DNA of 64,000 bases from Flavobacterium sp. LMO8 (GTDB lineage Bacteria > Bacteroidota > Bacteroidia > Flavobacteriales > Flavobacteriaceae), in NCBI RefSeq assembly GCF_009495755.1, contig NZ_WIBJ01000015.1:94495-158494 (forward strand), read 5' to 3'. The notes beneath the pieces are model-generated. The model worked only from the letters and a program-made list of their open reading frames with translations. It had not been told where the DNA came from and did no database searches. Both the position numbers and the translations under genes were made by a program. Shown here piece by piece: positions 34,167 through 43,592 of the stretch. Within the stretch, counting starts at the first letter, position 1; every line of letters begins with the position of its first letter.

Positions 34167-36044
34167 ATGAAAAAATTACTTTTTTTACTTACTTCTTGTA
34201 TTGGTTTCGCACAAAATAATCCAAATCCAGGGTATTGGCAACAACACGTTGACTATAAAATGGATGTGAAAATGGATGTGAAAAAATTTCAATATACTGG
34301 AAAACAAGAAATTATTTACACCAATAATTCTAATGATACGCTACACAAAGTGTATTATCATTTGTACAATAATGCCTTTCAACCGGGAAGCGAAATGGAT
34401 GCAAGACTTCAAGCCATTTCTGATCCTGATAAGCGCATGGTAAAAACCTTTAAAAAAGAAGGTAAAGATGTAAAAGAAAGTAGAATTAGTACGTTGAAAC
34501 CAAATGAAATTGGCTATTTAAAAATCGCTAATTTCAAACAAGATGGTGCTACTGCAACTACAAAAATTGTTGGTACAATTTTAGAAGTTACGTTAGCAAA
34601 AGCTATTTTACCAAAACAAAAAACTACGCTTTCCTTAGATTTTGATGGTCAAGTGCCGTTGCAAATTCGTCGTTCAGGAAGAATGTCAGAAGAAGGCGTT
34701 GCCTTATCGATGACGCAATGGTATCCAAAATTATGCGAATATGATTTCGAAGGTTGGCATGCTAATCCATACATAGCAAGAGAGTTTCATGGTGTTTGGG
34801 GAAATTTTGATGTGAAAATCACGATTGACAAAACGTACACTATTGGCGGAACAGGTTATTTACAAAATAAAAACGAAATCGGTCATGGTTATCAAGATGC
34901 GGGTGTAAATGTGGTTCATCCAAAGAAAACCAAAAATCTAACTTGGCATTTTTATGCACCAAACGTACATGATTTTGCTTGGGGAGCGGATAACGAATTC
35001 ATACACGACATGATTTTAGGTCCAAATAATGTAGAATTGCATTTCTTGTACAAAAACAAGAAAGAAAATTTAGAAAATTGGAAAAAAATGCAACCTAAAA
35101 CAGCGGAATTGTTGGCGTTTTTCAATGAAAATGTTGGACAATATCCATACAAACAATATTCAGTTATCCAAGGTGGTGATGGCGGAATGGAATATGGCAT
35201 GTGTACTTTAATTACTGGAAATAGAGCTTTTGGAAGTTTAGTTGGTGTAACCGCACACGAAATGGCGCATTCATGGTTCCAATTTGTATTAGCTACCAAT
35301 GAAACCAAACACGAATGGATGGACGAAGGTTTTACGTCGTACATTTCTAACTTAGCGATGAACAAAATTTTGCCTCCAAAAACACCAGAAAATCCGTTTG
35401 AAGATTCTTATAAAAACTACATTTACTTGGCAAAATCAGGAAAAGAGCAACCTCTTTCTACACACGCAGATCGTTATGATTTAAATATGGCGTATGGTAT
35501 TTCAGCTTACAGTAAAGGAGAAGTGTTTCTGGCGCAATTGGGTTATTTAATTGGGCAAGAAAACCTCAACAAAACCATAAAAAGATTTTATAACGAATAT
35601 AAATTCACGCATCCAACTCCAAATGACATTAAACGAGTTGCTGAGAAAGTTTCTGGCGCTAATTTAGATTGGTATTTGTTAGATTGGACACTGACAACCA
35701 ATACGATTGATTACAGCATTAAAGAAGTTTCTGAAGCAAACGCTGCAAACACAAAAGTAATTTTTGAAAGAAAAGGAAGAATGCCAATGCCATTAGACGT
35801 TATGGTAGAATATACTGATGGAACCAAAGAATTTTTCTACATTCCAAATACGTTAATGCGATGGGATAAACCAAATCCTTATGCTGGAATTAAAGGAAAT
35901 GTTTTAAAAGGTTGGGATTGGGCACATCCTACTTTCACTTTTGAAATTGCAAAACCAAAAGCTAAAATAAAATCTATCACCATTGACCCAGAAAATTTAA
36001 TGGCGGATATAAACAAAGAAGACAATATTTTTTTAAAAAAATAG
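34167..36044 (+). CDS. M1-family metallopeptidase (aminopeptidase N-like)
   Basis: The 625-residue exported enzyme has a signal peptide (LLFLLTSCIGFAQ) and an M1 catalytic core. The zinc motif is H364-E365-x2-H368 with E387 after 18 residues (HEMAHSW ... DEGF). The exopeptidase motif GxMEN appears as GGMEYG, a variant common in Bacteroidota members. It probably trims peptides in the periplasm or outside. A Cys within the signal sequence (LLTSCIGF) mimics a lipobox but is followed by hydrophobic residues, so lipidation is doubtful. It ends before a strong terminator. Confidence 0.9.
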   Translation: MKKLLFLLTSCIGFAQNNPNPGYWQQHVDYKMDVKMDVKKFQYTGKQEIIYTNNSNDTLHKVYYHLYNNAFQPGSEMDARLQAISDPDKRMVKTFKKEGKDVKESRISTLKPNEIGYLKIANFKQDGATATTKIVGTILEVTLAKAILPKQKTTLSLDFDGQVPLQIRRSGRMSEEGVALSMTQWYPKLCEYDFEGWHANPYIAREFHGVWGNFDVKITIDKTYTIGGTGYLQNKNEIGHGYQDAGVNVVHPKKTKNLTWHFYAPNVHDFAWGADNEFIHDMILGPNNVELHFLYKNKKENLENWKKMQPKTAELLAFFNENVGQYPYKQYSVIQGGDGGMEYGMCTLITGNRAFGSLVGVTAHEMAHSWFQFVLATNETKHEWMDEGFTSYISNLAMNKILPPKTPENPFEDSYKNYIYLAKSGKEQPLSTHADRYDLNMAYGISAYSKGEVFLAQLGYLIGQENLNKTIKRFYNEYKFTHPTPNDIKRVAEKVSGANLDWYLLDWTLTTNTIDYSIKEVSEANAANTKVIFERKGRMPMPLDVMVEYTDGTKEFFYIPNTLMRWDKPNPYAGIKGNVLKGWDWAHPTFTFEIAKPKAKIKSITIDPENLMADINKEDNIFLKK

Positions 36045-36053
36045 TACTTAGAG

Positions 36054-36080
36054 GCCGACTTTCAAGAGTCGGCTTTTTTT
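36054..36080 (+). terminator. Terminator of the M1 peptidase gene
   Basis: GCCGACT pairs with AGTCGGC around TTCAAG, followed by seven T residues. The rnpA -7 element begins 2 bases after it. Confidence 0.9.
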
Positions 36081-36081
36081 A

Positions 36082-36089
36082 TACCTTTG
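36082..36089 (+). promoter_or_regulatory. -7 element of rnpA, directly before the start codon
   Basis: TACCTTTG matches the consensus and is followed by only 4 bases (CTTC) before the ATG at 36094. Transcription would begin on or next to the start codon. Confidence 0.6.
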
Positions 36090-36093
36090 CTTC

Positions 36094-36465
36094 ATGAAAT
36101 TCACTTATCCTAAAAACGAAAAATTAAAAAGCAAAACTACAATTGACTTGTTGTTTTCGGAAGGGAAATCGGTTTCAAAATATCCTTTACGTTTAGTTTA
36201 TGTTGAAAATATAGAACCTAATGCAGAACTGATTAAAATGGGTGTTTCGGTATCAAAAAAATACTTCAAAAAAGCAGTGGACCGAAATTATTTCAAACGT
36301 GTTTTGCGCGAAACCTATCGTTTAAACAAGCATATTTTAATTGATCATTTAGAAAAACCGCATGCATTTATGTTTTTCTATCAAACAAAAGAGCACCTTT
36401 CTTATCAAGAAATTGAAGAGAAAACCATCCAACTTTTTCAAAAATTCAACGAAAGGCAGAAGTAA
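36094..36465 (+). CDS. rnpA: Ribonuclease P protein component
   Basis: The 123-residue basic protein has the RnpA core: FSEGKSVSKYPLRLVYV and the RNR-type motif KKYFKKAVDRNYFKRVLRE. It binds the RNase P RNA and helps pre-tRNA recognition. The usual rpmH partner is not next to it, which is normal for Bacteroidota. An S41 protease gene follows after 73 bases. Confidence 0.93.
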   Translation: MKFTYPKNEKLKSKTTIDLLFSEGKSVSKYPLRLVYVENIEPNAELIKMGVSVSKKYFKKAVDRNYFKRVLRETYRLNKHILIDHLEKPHAFMFFYQTKEHLSYQEIEEKTIQLFQKFNERQK

Positions 36466-36538
36466 ATTGTACTTTTGGTTTAATTTTTGCTCAAGATTCT
36501 TTACTTTCGTAAACTCGTATCAATCAATACTTCTATAC

Positions 36539-38173
36539 ATGAAACGTTATTTCAGTAGAAAAATAATCATTCCCGTTGTTGCGGCAACATTCCTTTTTGT
36601 AGGTGTTAGTTTCAAGAACGACTTTTTTGAAATTGCGAAACAAATCGAAATTTTCACCGGACTTTTCAAAACCGTCAACCAAAACTACGTGGATGAAACC
36701 AATCCAGGCGAAATGATGGATATTGCCATTAAAAACATGCTTAAGGAATTGGATCCGTATACCGTTTTCTTTAACGAACAAGATGTTTTAAAATTCAAAA
36801 TCAACAATACGGGCGAATACACCGGAATTGGCGCTATGGTGCAAAGAAGAGACGGAAAAGTGTTTTTGAAAGAAATTTATAAAGGGTTTCCTGCTGATAA
36901 AGCTGGATTAAAAGCTGGCGATGAGGTAATTCAAATTGGAGATATTAGCTTAAAAGAATACAAAGAAGACGCATCGCAATTGTTTCGTGGTGCTAAGAAC
37001 ACAAAAGTTGAAATTCAATACATTCGTCAAGGAAAAACGCAAAACGCAACCATTATTTTAGACGATGTTGAAATAAAAGCAGTTCCATTTTTAGCGCTTT
37101 TAAAAGACAATACAGGTTATATTGTTCTAAGTAAATTTACTGATAAAGCTAGTTTTGAAACTAAAAATGCTTTGTTGGATTTAAAAAAACAAGGTGCCAC
37201 TAAAATCATTTTAGATTTAAGAGGAAATCCGGGTGGTTTGTTGCATGAAGCAGTGAATATTTGTAATCTTTTCGTTCCGAAAAACGAATTGATTGTTACG
37301 ACCAAATCGAAAAACCCAAAACATAATTCGGAATATCGTACTAAAAACGAACCTATCGATTTAGAAATTCCATTAGTAGTAATTGTTGATGGAAAAAGCG
37401 CATCGGCTTCAGAAATTGTCGCAGGAGCCATTCAAGATTTAGATAGAGGAGTGGTTTTAGGATCAAGAAGTTTTGGAAAAGGTTTGGTACAACGCCCATT
37501 AGATTTATCTTACGGAACGCAAGTAAAAGTAACAATTTCAAGATATTACACACCTTCTGGAAGATGTATTCAAGCTTTGGATTATTCAAAAAAAGACGAA
37601 AACGGAAAAGCCATAAAAAAATCACAAGACGATTTCAATGCTTTTAAAACCAAAGCTGGAAGAACCGTTTATGATGGTGGAGGCGTTTTACCTGATATTC
37701 AAATTGAGGAAACTAAATTGGCTAATATAACCGACGCTGTTACTAAAACGGATGCGATTTTTAACTTTGGAACACAGTGGTATTATAAAAATCCAACGTT
37801 AAATGGAATACCAACAGTAAGTGATGCCGATTATAATGCTTTTAAAACGTATTTGAAACAAGAAAAAATTAGTTTAGACACAGAAACAAATAAAGCGCTA
37901 AAAAACGTGCTAGAAACTGCCAAAAAAGAAAAGATTGATGCTCAAATTGCGAATGAGTACAAACAATTGGAATTGGCTATTGAAAAAAATCAAGAATTGG
38001 AATTAGACAAAAACAAGAACCAAATCAAAAAACTAATTCAGGAAGATTTAATTACACGTTACCAATATCGCGAAGGCTTATATCAATTTTACACCAAAGA
38101 AAATATAGAAATTGAAAAGGCAATTGCTTTATTGAACAATCAAACCCAATACATATCGATATTAAAAAAATAA
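36539..38173 (+). CDS. S41-family C-terminal processing peptidase
   Basis: A 544-residue protease with an N-terminal membrane anchor or signal (IIIPVVAATFLFVGVSF). A PDZ domain follows (about 85-165: GIGAMVQRRDGKVFLKEI), then the catalytic domain with the Ser in DGKSASASEIVAGA and the Lys in SRSFGKGLVQ. The C-terminal 150 residues form a charged helical extension. CTPs cleave periplasmic proteins at their C-termini. I choose the ATG at 36539 (MKRYFSRK). The open frame extends upstream to 36362, but that part overlaps rnpA and has no signal-like start. Confidence 0.92.
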   Translation: MKRYFSRKIIIPVVAATFLFVGVSFKNDFFEIAKQIEIFTGLFKTVNQNYVDETNPGEMMDIAIKNMLKELDPYTVFFNEQDVLKFKINNTGEYTGIGAMVQRRDGKVFLKEIYKGFPADKAGLKAGDEVIQIGDISLKEYKEDASQLFRGAKNTKVEIQYIRQGKTQNATIILDDVEIKAVPFLALLKDNTGYIVLSKFTDKASFETKNALLDLKKQGATKIILDLRGNPGGLLHEAVNICNLFVPKNELIVTTKSKNPKHNSEYRTKNEPIDLEIPLVVIVDGKSASASEIVAGAIQDLDRGVVLGSRSFGKGLVQRPLDLSYGTQVKVTISRYYTPSGRCIQALDYSKKDENGKAIKKSQDDFNAFKTKAGRTVYDGGGVLPDIQIEETKLANITDAVTKTDAIFNFGTQWYYKNPTLNGIPTVSDADYNAFKTYLKQEKISLDTETNKALKNVLETAKKEKIDAQIANEYKQLELAIEKNQELELDKNKNQIKKLIQEDLITRYQYREGLYQFYTKENIEIEKAIALLNNQTQYISILKK

Positions 38174-38174
38174 G

Positions 38175-39026
38175 ATGACACGTTTATTTTCCCTACTATT
38201 TTTACTTTTTACAGTTGTTTCCTTTGCTCAAGAAGATGAAGAAGTACACTCGATATTCTTCGAATTTGATAAATATAGTTTAAAAGATGAACAAGCTGAT
38301 GCCGTTGTTGCCTTTGTAAGCAAAATTGATACAACACGAATCGAATCGGTTCAAATTTTTGGTTATTGTGATGATAGAGGAAAAGATGCTTACAATTACA
38401 CTTTATCAACCAATAGAGCCAATACTGTAAAAAATAAGTTGATTGAAAGAGGTATTAAAAGTAAAATTATCATTACGCTTGAAGGAAAAGGTAGAATCAT
38501 GCTTGATGAAGACATGCAAACAAACGTTCCAGAAGCGCGTTCTAAAAACCGAAGAGTAGACGTAGTTGTGAATTTTAAACCTATTGTAATTGAAGATTTA
38601 AAAATTCCTGGTGTTTATAGTACGATTAAAAAAGATAGAATTGTAGGCGATAGAATTTATCTTGACCACGTTTTGTTTGAAAGAGGAAGTAGCCAATTAA
38701 CCTACAAAGCCAAGAAAGAATTAGACCGAATTGCCTTAGAATTACACAAATACAAAAACATTCACTTCGAGATTCAAGGTCACGTTTGTTGTACGCCAAC
38801 CTTTCAAAAAGAAGCTGTTGATCGTCATACTAAAAAACGTGAATTATCTATTAACCGTGCCAAAAGAGTGTATAATTACTTTTTGATGAAACGTATTAGT
38901 AGAACACGTATGACATTTAAAGGATATGGCAACACACAATCACTAAAAAAAGGAAGCACTTTAGACCGAAGAGTGGAGCTTTTAATTACTAAAAACGATG
39001 TGGTTGCTATAGAACCGAAGAAGTAA
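38175..39026 (+). CDS. Exported protein with two tandem OmpA-like domains
   Basis: The 283-residue protein has a signal peptide (SLLFLLFTVVSFAQED) and then two OmpA/MotB-like peptidoglycan-binding modules. The first (about 25-138) contains FFEFDKYSLKDEQ, GYCDDRGKDAYN and ARSKNRRVDVVV. The second (about 157-275) contains VLFERGSSQL, IQGHVCCTP and LDRRVELLI. There is no beta-barrel or lipobox, so it would be a free periplasmic peptidoglycan binder. The pair of Cys in the second module replaces the usual HTD. It starts one base after the S41 protease stop, so the two are co-expressed. Confidence 0.85.
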   Translation: MTRLFSLLFLLFTVVSFAQEDEEVHSIFFEFDKYSLKDEQADAVVAFVSKIDTTRIESVQIFGYCDDRGKDAYNYTLSTNRANTVKNKLIERGIKSKIIITLEGKGRIMLDEDMQTNVPEARSKNRRVDVVVNFKPIVIEDLKIPGVYSTIKKDRIVGDRIYLDHVLFERGSSQLTYKAKKELDRIALELHKYKNIHFEIQGHVCCTPTFQKEAVDRHTKKRELSINRAKRVYNYFLMKRISRTRMTFKGYGNTQSLKKGSTLDRRVELLITKNDVVAIEPKK

Positions 39027-39049
39027 AATTTAATTTCAAGGGCAAAGGC

Positions 39050-39091
39050 AAGTTCAAACAAAATTTCAAAACTTGAAACTTGAAACTAAAT
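39050..39091. repeat. Heptad repeat array H5
   Basis: Degenerate leading units (AAGTTCA and AACAAAATTTCAAA) are followed by ACTTGAA, ACTTGAA and ACTAAAT in register. It is part of a composite spacer with repeats C2 and P39. Confidence 0.7.
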
Positions 39092-39110
39092 CTTAGTGAA
39101 CTTTATGCCT

Positions 39111-39134
39111 TCTTTGTGTTCCTTTTGTTTAAAA
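39111..39134. repeat. Spacer repeat C2
   Basis: TCTTTGTGTTCCTTTTGTTT plus AAAA matches the reverse complement of 12154-12177 at 19 of 24 bases. It links two otherwise unrelated spacers. Confidence 0.6.
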
Positions 39135-39135
39135 G

Positions 39136-39156
39136 AGACGCTTAACAGCGTGACAA
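39136..39156 (+). repeat. Hairpin repeat P39
   Basis: AGACGCTTAACAGCGTGACA ends in A. The stem ACGCT/AGCGT differs from the 45-kb copies (ATGCT/AGCAT) by a compensated base pair. Confidence 0.75.
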
Positions 39157-39185
39157 ACTAGACGTGGAAAACGATTTCAATACTC

Positions 39186-39632
39186 CTAACTCCTCTTCAT
39201 CTGAATATGCGGAATATCATCTTCCAAATACATTTCGCTGGTTTGGGTAAATCCGTGTGATTTGTAGAATTTTTTTAGATATTCTTGAGCGGAAATGGTT
39301 ATAGCAGTTTCGTTGAAATTTTCTTTAATCGCTTCTATAGAAACGCGCATTAAGTCGTGACCAAATTTTTTATCGCGGTATTTTGGGCTTACCACTACTC
39401 GTCCAATTGAAGTTTCTTCAAAATAATAGCCTTTGTTAAACAAACGAGAATACGCTGCCAAATCGCCATTGTAATAGCCTAAAACGTGATGTGCTTTCTC
39501 ATCTTTGCCGTCAATGTCTTGATAAACGCAATTTTGCTCCACCACAAACACTTTAGAGCGAAGTTGCAGCACAGAATATAGTTCGGCTGTAGAAAGCTCG
39601 TTAAATCGCTTTATTTTGAATGTTATTTCCAT
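39186..39632 (-). CDS. GNAT-family N-acetyltransferase (ElaA-like)
   Basis: A 148-residue GNAT with the N-terminal pattern of ElaA-type proteins (ELYSVLQLRSKVFVVEQNCVYQDIDGKDE) and the acetyl-CoA loop IGRVVVSPKYRDKKFGHDL. The substrate is unknown. The ATG at 39632 (MEITFKI) is chosen: sequence upstream of it forms a terminator hairpin (39633-39665), so a longer N-terminus is unlikely. That placement is odd, because the U tract of the hairpin ends 2 bases before the start codon. Confidence 0.88.
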   Translation of the reverse strand: MEITFKIKRFNELSTAELYSVLQLRSKVFVVEQNCVYQDIDGKDEKAHHVLGYYNGDLAAYSRLFNKGYYFEETSIGRVVVSPKYRDKKFGHDLMRVSIEAIKENFNETAITISAQEYLKKFYKSHGFTQTSEMYLEDDIPHIQMKRS

Positions 39633-39665
39633 GATAAAAAAAGAAGTTCCCAATGAAGGGAACTT
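39633..39665 (-). terminator. Terminator of the DUF4837 gene abutting the GNAT start
   Basis: On the minus strand AAGTTCCC pairs with GGGAACTT around 6 bases, followed by CTTTTTTTA and then the GNAT start codon. It can end the upstream transcript or attenuate GNAT expression. Confidence 0.75.
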
Positions 39666-39669
39666 GATA

Positions 39670-40653
39670 TTATTTTAAAAACTTAACAGATTGAATAATG
39701 GCTTCCAATTCGAAAACTAAATCACGCTTCGATTTTGACGGATTATAAGTGAATCCTTCCAAAATTAAATAACGATTATTTTTGGTGTCTTTGATGGCGT
39801 AATTAACAAAAGGTCCAGCCATGAAATCGTTTTTCAATTCCCAAGTTCCTTTGGTTAAATAGGTTTTTCTACCTGCAACGTTTACATCAAATAAATAAGG
39901 TGCATAAGCTGCTTCTGTAATCATCCAAGTATTTGGTAGTGTTCCGTGAATGTTAGCTTTTCCAATTTCATCACGCATTGCTGTAATGTTTGCGATGACA
40001 TTGTTATCTTTTTCTACAGTGCTAATTGGCACAGCGTAAATTAAAATACTGTTATAACCTGAGGTAAATTCTTTTCGTAACCAAATGAAATTGTCTTTCA
40101 CCATATCGTATTTGTATCCAAAGCCGATTTGTAAACTCACACCAAACTTTTTTTGAACTTGCGCATCCGAAACCAACGATTTCTTCATTCGAATTTGATT
40201 CTCAATGATTTCGGAAGATTTAATGTTTTTGATTATTTCAGATGATTTTTCTTCTAAAACATTCAAAACGTCTTCTGTATCCGTTCCTGAAATAAAAAAA
40301 ACATTCTGTGGCTTAGCAAATTTATCAACATTTGAAGCAAAACCAGCTTCCTTGTCTTTTTTTACAATTATGATATTTCTACTTTTTCTTACAAATCCTT
40401 CAAAAACTTTTGTAGGATATTGATTTAAAGTGAACAATGGTTCTTCTTGAGGCAATCCATCAACAGGCGCAGCAAACTTTTTACGAATACTGTCTCCAAT
40501 TTCTCCGTTCCATAAATTATCATCGATAATAATTGAAACATTATTTAATTTTCCATTAGATTCAGATAATACGGCTTTTTGGTCTTCTTTCGAAGTTTCT
40601 TTACAAGACAAAAAAGATAAGGCTACAAAAGTTAAAATGGCTATTTTTTTCAT
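39670..40653 (-). CDS. DUF4837 lipoprotein
   Basis: The 327-residue protein has a type II signal peptide with lipobox LSC (Cys 17) followed by KETSKED. The body matches the DUF4837 pattern (IIIDDNLWNGEIGDSIRKKF, FVWLRKEF-like FIWLRKEFTSGYNSILIY). The family is confined to Bacteroidota and its role is unknown. It lies 15 bases after the MltD-like gene, so it may act in cell-wall turnover; this is inference from position. Confidence 0.85.
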   Translation of the reverse strand: MKKIAILTFVALSFLSCKETSKEDQKAVLSESNGKLNNVSIIIDDNLWNGEIGDSIRKKFAAPVDGLPQEEPLFTLNQYPTKVFEGFVRKSRNIIIVKKDKEAGFASNVDKFAKPQNVFFISGTDTEDVLNVLEEKSSEIIKNIKSSEIIENQIRMKKSLVSDAQVQKKFGVSLQIGFGYKYDMVKDNFIWLRKEFTSGYNSILIYAVPISTVEKDNNVIANITAMRDEIGKANIHGTLPNTWMITEAAYAPYLFDVNVAGRKTYLTKGTWELKNDFMAGPFVNYAIKDTKNNRYLILEGFTYNPSKSKRDLVFELEAIIQSVKFLK

Positions 40654-40668
40654 GGTGAAAACAATTAT

Positions 40669-42183
40669 TTATCCGTTAATTTTCAATTTCATTCCGGGTT
40701 GTATATTGTCACCACTAATATCGTTCCATTTTTTTAAATCTTCTATAGAAACGCCTTGAAATTGTTTTGAAATAGAGAATAACGAATCGCCATTTTTAAC
40801 AGTATAAGTCCCGTCATTGTTAGGTTTAGAGTCTGATTTAACAATTACTTTTTTATCAGAATAAATTTTTAACTTTTTTCCAGCCTGAATAACATTCCCT
40901 TTAATATGATTCCATTTTTTTAATTCGGAAATGGAAACGTTATACTTATCTGCAATTTTACCTAAACTTTCCCCGCTTTTAATAGTGTGATACTGTGTTT
41001 TTCTTTCGATTTTAGAACTTTCAACATAAGTAGAATCTTTTGATGTTGGAATAAAATCTGTTTTTGTTTTTTCTTTGGAAGAATCTAAATATTCTAAATA
41101 GGCGTAAATTTTTTCTTCATTAGAAACAAATAATCCCATTTTATTTTTTGGTAAACGCAAATAATGCGCTTCGTCTGCTTCAAATGGAATTACCTTCAAT
41201 TTATAAATCGGATTTAAAAACTCTATCTGCTCTTCCGAAATATCCAATAACTCCGCAATATGTTTAAACGACATTTGCTTTTTCACCATGATTGTATCGG
41301 TTTCAAAATACGTTAAAGGTGCTTTTTTAGGCGTAATTCCGTGTTCTTTTTTGAACTCGTAAATATAAAAAGTAGCTAAAAAGGCAGGAACATAATTTGC
41401 AGTTTCCTTTGGAAGATTTTTACGAATGTTCCAATAATTATGACTTCCGCCCGAGCGACGTATAGCTTTTGAAACGTTTCCTGGTCCGCAATTGTATGCT
41501 GCTAAAACCATACTCCAATCCCCAAAAATACCATACAAACTTGATAAATACTGACAAGCTGCTTCCGTTGCTTTCAAAGGATCGTAACGCTCATCTACAT
41601 AAGAAGTAACTTCTAAATTGAATTGTTTTCCTGTTGGATACATAAATTGCCACAAACCAGAAGCTCCAACGCGTGATTTTGCTCTTGGGTTTAATGCAGA
41701 TTCTACTATAGCTAAATATTTTAATTCTAACGGAATGTTATATTTTGCTAAATGCTCTTCAAACATTGGGAAATAATATTCAGAAATTGCCATTAAACGC
41801 TCAAACGCTCTTGGACGATTTTTCAAAAAAGCTTTAATCGTGTTTTCTAATGCTGGATGATATTCAATATTAAAAGGCGATTTAGCATCCATTTTTGCCA
41901 ATCGCTTTTTTAATAATTCAGTTGATAATTCGTAACTTACTTCGGTATCTGCATTGAAATTTGAAATATCAGAAAACATATTTTCAGATAATTCCGTGCT
42001 GGCTAATTCTGATAACCATCTTTCATCAATACAATTACTTGTGCTATGATTTACAAACGTTGTTTTCAATGAATCTAAATAAGACATTTTAGGCAACGAA
42101 AGTAAATTCTCTTTTTCTGCGTTCTCTTGTGCTAAACTAAAAAGCGACAGAAAAAGTGATGTTAGTATTAAACTTTTTTTCAT
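40669..42183 (-). CDS. MltD-like lytic murein transglycosylase with two LysM domains
   Basis: The 504-residue exported protein has a signal peptide (LFLSLFSLAQE) and an SLT domain (about 140-290). The catalytic Glu is in YLAIVESALNPRAKS, with the GLWQFMYPTGK and YNCGPGNVSKAI motifs. Two C-terminal LysM modules follow (about 395-440 and 458-503). It cleaves peptidoglycan glycan strands. The downstream DUF4837 gene is probably co-transcribed. Confidence 0.93.
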   Translation of the reverse strand: MKKSLILTSLFLSLFSLAQENAEKENLLSLPKMSYLDSLKTTFVNHSTSNCIDERWLSELASTELSENMFSDISNFNADTEVSYELSTELLKKRLAKMDAKSPFNIEYHPALENTIKAFLKNRPRAFERLMAISEYYFPMFEEHLAKYNIPLELKYLAIVESALNPRAKSRVGASGLWQFMYPTGKQFNLEVTSYVDERYDPLKATEAACQYLSSLYGIFGDWSMVLAAYNCGPGNVSKAIRRSGGSHNYWNIRKNLPKETANYVPAFLATFYIYEFKKEHGITPKKAPLTYFETDTIMVKKQMSFKHIAELLDISEEQIEFLNPIYKLKVIPFEADEAHYLRLPKNKMGLFVSNEEKIYAYLEYLDSSKEKTKTDFIPTSKDSTYVESSKIERKTQYHTIKSGESLGKIADKYNVSISELKKWNHIKGNVIQAGKKLKIYSDKKVIVKSDSKPNNDGTYTVKNGDSLFSISKQFQGVSIEDLKKWNDISGDNIQPGMKLKING

Positions 42184-42248
42184 TCTGTTTTTTGTTTTTG
42201 GGGCGTGCTAATCATTAATAACTTAATAACCAGCATTTTATTGTATTC

Positions 42249-43436
42249 TTAATCTAAAATAGCTGCAATTCCAGGTAAGGTTCTGCCTTCCAGCATTTCT
42301 AACATCGCTCCACCACCGGTAGAAACGTAACTCATCTTAGGTTCTAATCCAAATTGCTTCACAGCAGCCACACTATCACCACCACCTACTAACGAAAAAG
42401 CTCCGTTTGTTGTAGATTCTGCAATAAATTCTCCTAAGGAAATTGTTCCTTTTGAAAACGTTTCCATTTCAAAAACACCTAACGGACCATTCCAAAGAAT
42501 TGTTTTTGAATCTAATAAAATTTGTTTAAAAATTTCTAATGATTTTGGTCCAGCATCTAAACCTTGCCATCCATCTGGAATTTGTTTTACATCTACTACT
42601 TGTGTGTTAGCATCATTTGAAAAAGCATCTGCAGCAATTACATCAACAGGTATATGAATTTGAACCCCTTTCTCTTTAGCTTGTTTTAAAATTTCGATGG
42701 CCAATTCTAATTTATCGTCTTCACAAATAGAATCTCCAATTTTTCCTCCTAAAGCTTTCACAAAAGTAAATGTCATTCCACCACCAATAATCATGTGGTT
42801 TACTTTGTCTAAAATATTTTCAATAACCGTAATTTTTGAAGAAACTTTACTTCCTCCCAAAATTGCAACCACTGGTTTTTCTGAATTTTTCAAAACTTTT
42901 TCGATACTTTCAATTTCTTTGGCTAACAAATAACCGAAGCATTTTGCATCTTGGAAAAACTGAGCAATAATAGTTGTTGAAGCGTGTGCTCTGTGCGCTG
43001 TTCCAAATGCGTCATTCACATAAATATCACCCAAAGAAGCTAATTTTTTAGAAAATTCTAAATCTCCTTTTTCTTCTTCGGCATAAAAACGTAAATTTTC
43101 TAATAATAAAATTTCGCCTGGTTGTAGATTTTTTGCTGCATTTTCAGCAACTTCTCCAATACAATCCGATGCAAAATGTACTTTTTGACCTAAAATTTCT
43201 TCTGTTTTTGCAACGATATGTTGTAACGAATATTTGGCTTCAACTCCTTTTGGTCTTCCTAGGTGACTCATTAAAATAACACTTCCTCCATCTTTCAAAA
43301 TTTTGTCAATTGTTGGCTTTGCTGCCTCGATTCTTGTAGCATCGGTAACTTTAAAATTTTCATCTAAAGGCACATTAAAATCTACTCGGATAATTGCTCT
43401 TTTGTTATTGAAATTGAAGTCGTTAAGTGTTTTCAT
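42249..43436 (-). CDS. pgk: Phosphoglycerate kinase
   Basis: The 395-residue enzyme has the PGK signature [10 protein letters not shown] near the start, the substrate-binding MSHLGRPKG, the [15 protein letters not shown] region, the nucleotide site GGSKVSSKI, and the C-terminal [14 protein letters not shown]. It makes ATP from 1,3-bisphosphoglycerate in glycolysis. It stands alone with its own -7 element at 43464. Confidence 0.98.
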   Translation of the reverse strand: MKTLNDFNFNNKRAIIRVDFNVPLDENFKVTDATRIEAAKPTIDKILKDGGSVILMSHLGRPKGVEAKYSLQHIVAKTEEILGQKVHFASDCIGEVAENAAKNLQPGEILLLENLRFYAEEEKGDLEFSKKLASLGDIYVNDAFGTAHRAHASTTIIAQFFQDAKCFGYLLAKEIESIEKVLKNSEKPVVAILGGSKVSSKITVIENILDKVNHMIIGGGMTFTFVKALGGKIGDSICEDDKLELAIEILKQAKEKGVQIHIPVDVIAADAFSNDANTQVVDVKQIPDGWQGLDAGPKSLEIFKQILLDSKTILWNGPLGVFEMETFSKGTISLGEFIAESTTNGAFSLVGGGDSVAAVKQFGLEPKMSYVSTGGGAMLEMLEGRTLPGIAAILD

Positions 43437-43463
43437 TTATTGATTTTTTAATTCGGATGATTG

Positions 43464-43471
43464 CAAATATA
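43464..43471 (-). promoter_or_regulatory. -7 element of pgk
   Basis: Minus-strand TATATTTG, 27 bases before the ATG at 43436. A TTG is 26 bases further upstream, longer than usual. Confidence 0.5.
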
Positions 43472-43580
43472 AATTATTGTATTTTAAATCTTTATAACAA
43501 ATATCATATTTTGTGTTTTTTTTAAATCTTGCAAAACCTTTTTTTTGATTTCTTTTCTACCAATTTTGGTAATTTTTGAT

Positions 43581-43588
43581 TAGGTTTG
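43581..43588 (+). promoter_or_regulatory. -7 element of the delta prime gene, directly before the start codon
   Basis: TAGGTTTG followed by 4 bases (TTCC) and the ATG at 43593, the same geometry as at rnpA and padR. No TTG is at 17-23 bases. Confidence 0.5.
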
Positions 43589-43592
43589 TTCC

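Noticed and set aside
36362..36538. N-terminal extension of the S41 protease
   Set aside because: It overlaps rnpA by 104 bases and lacks signal features; the membrane anchor follows the ATG at 36539.
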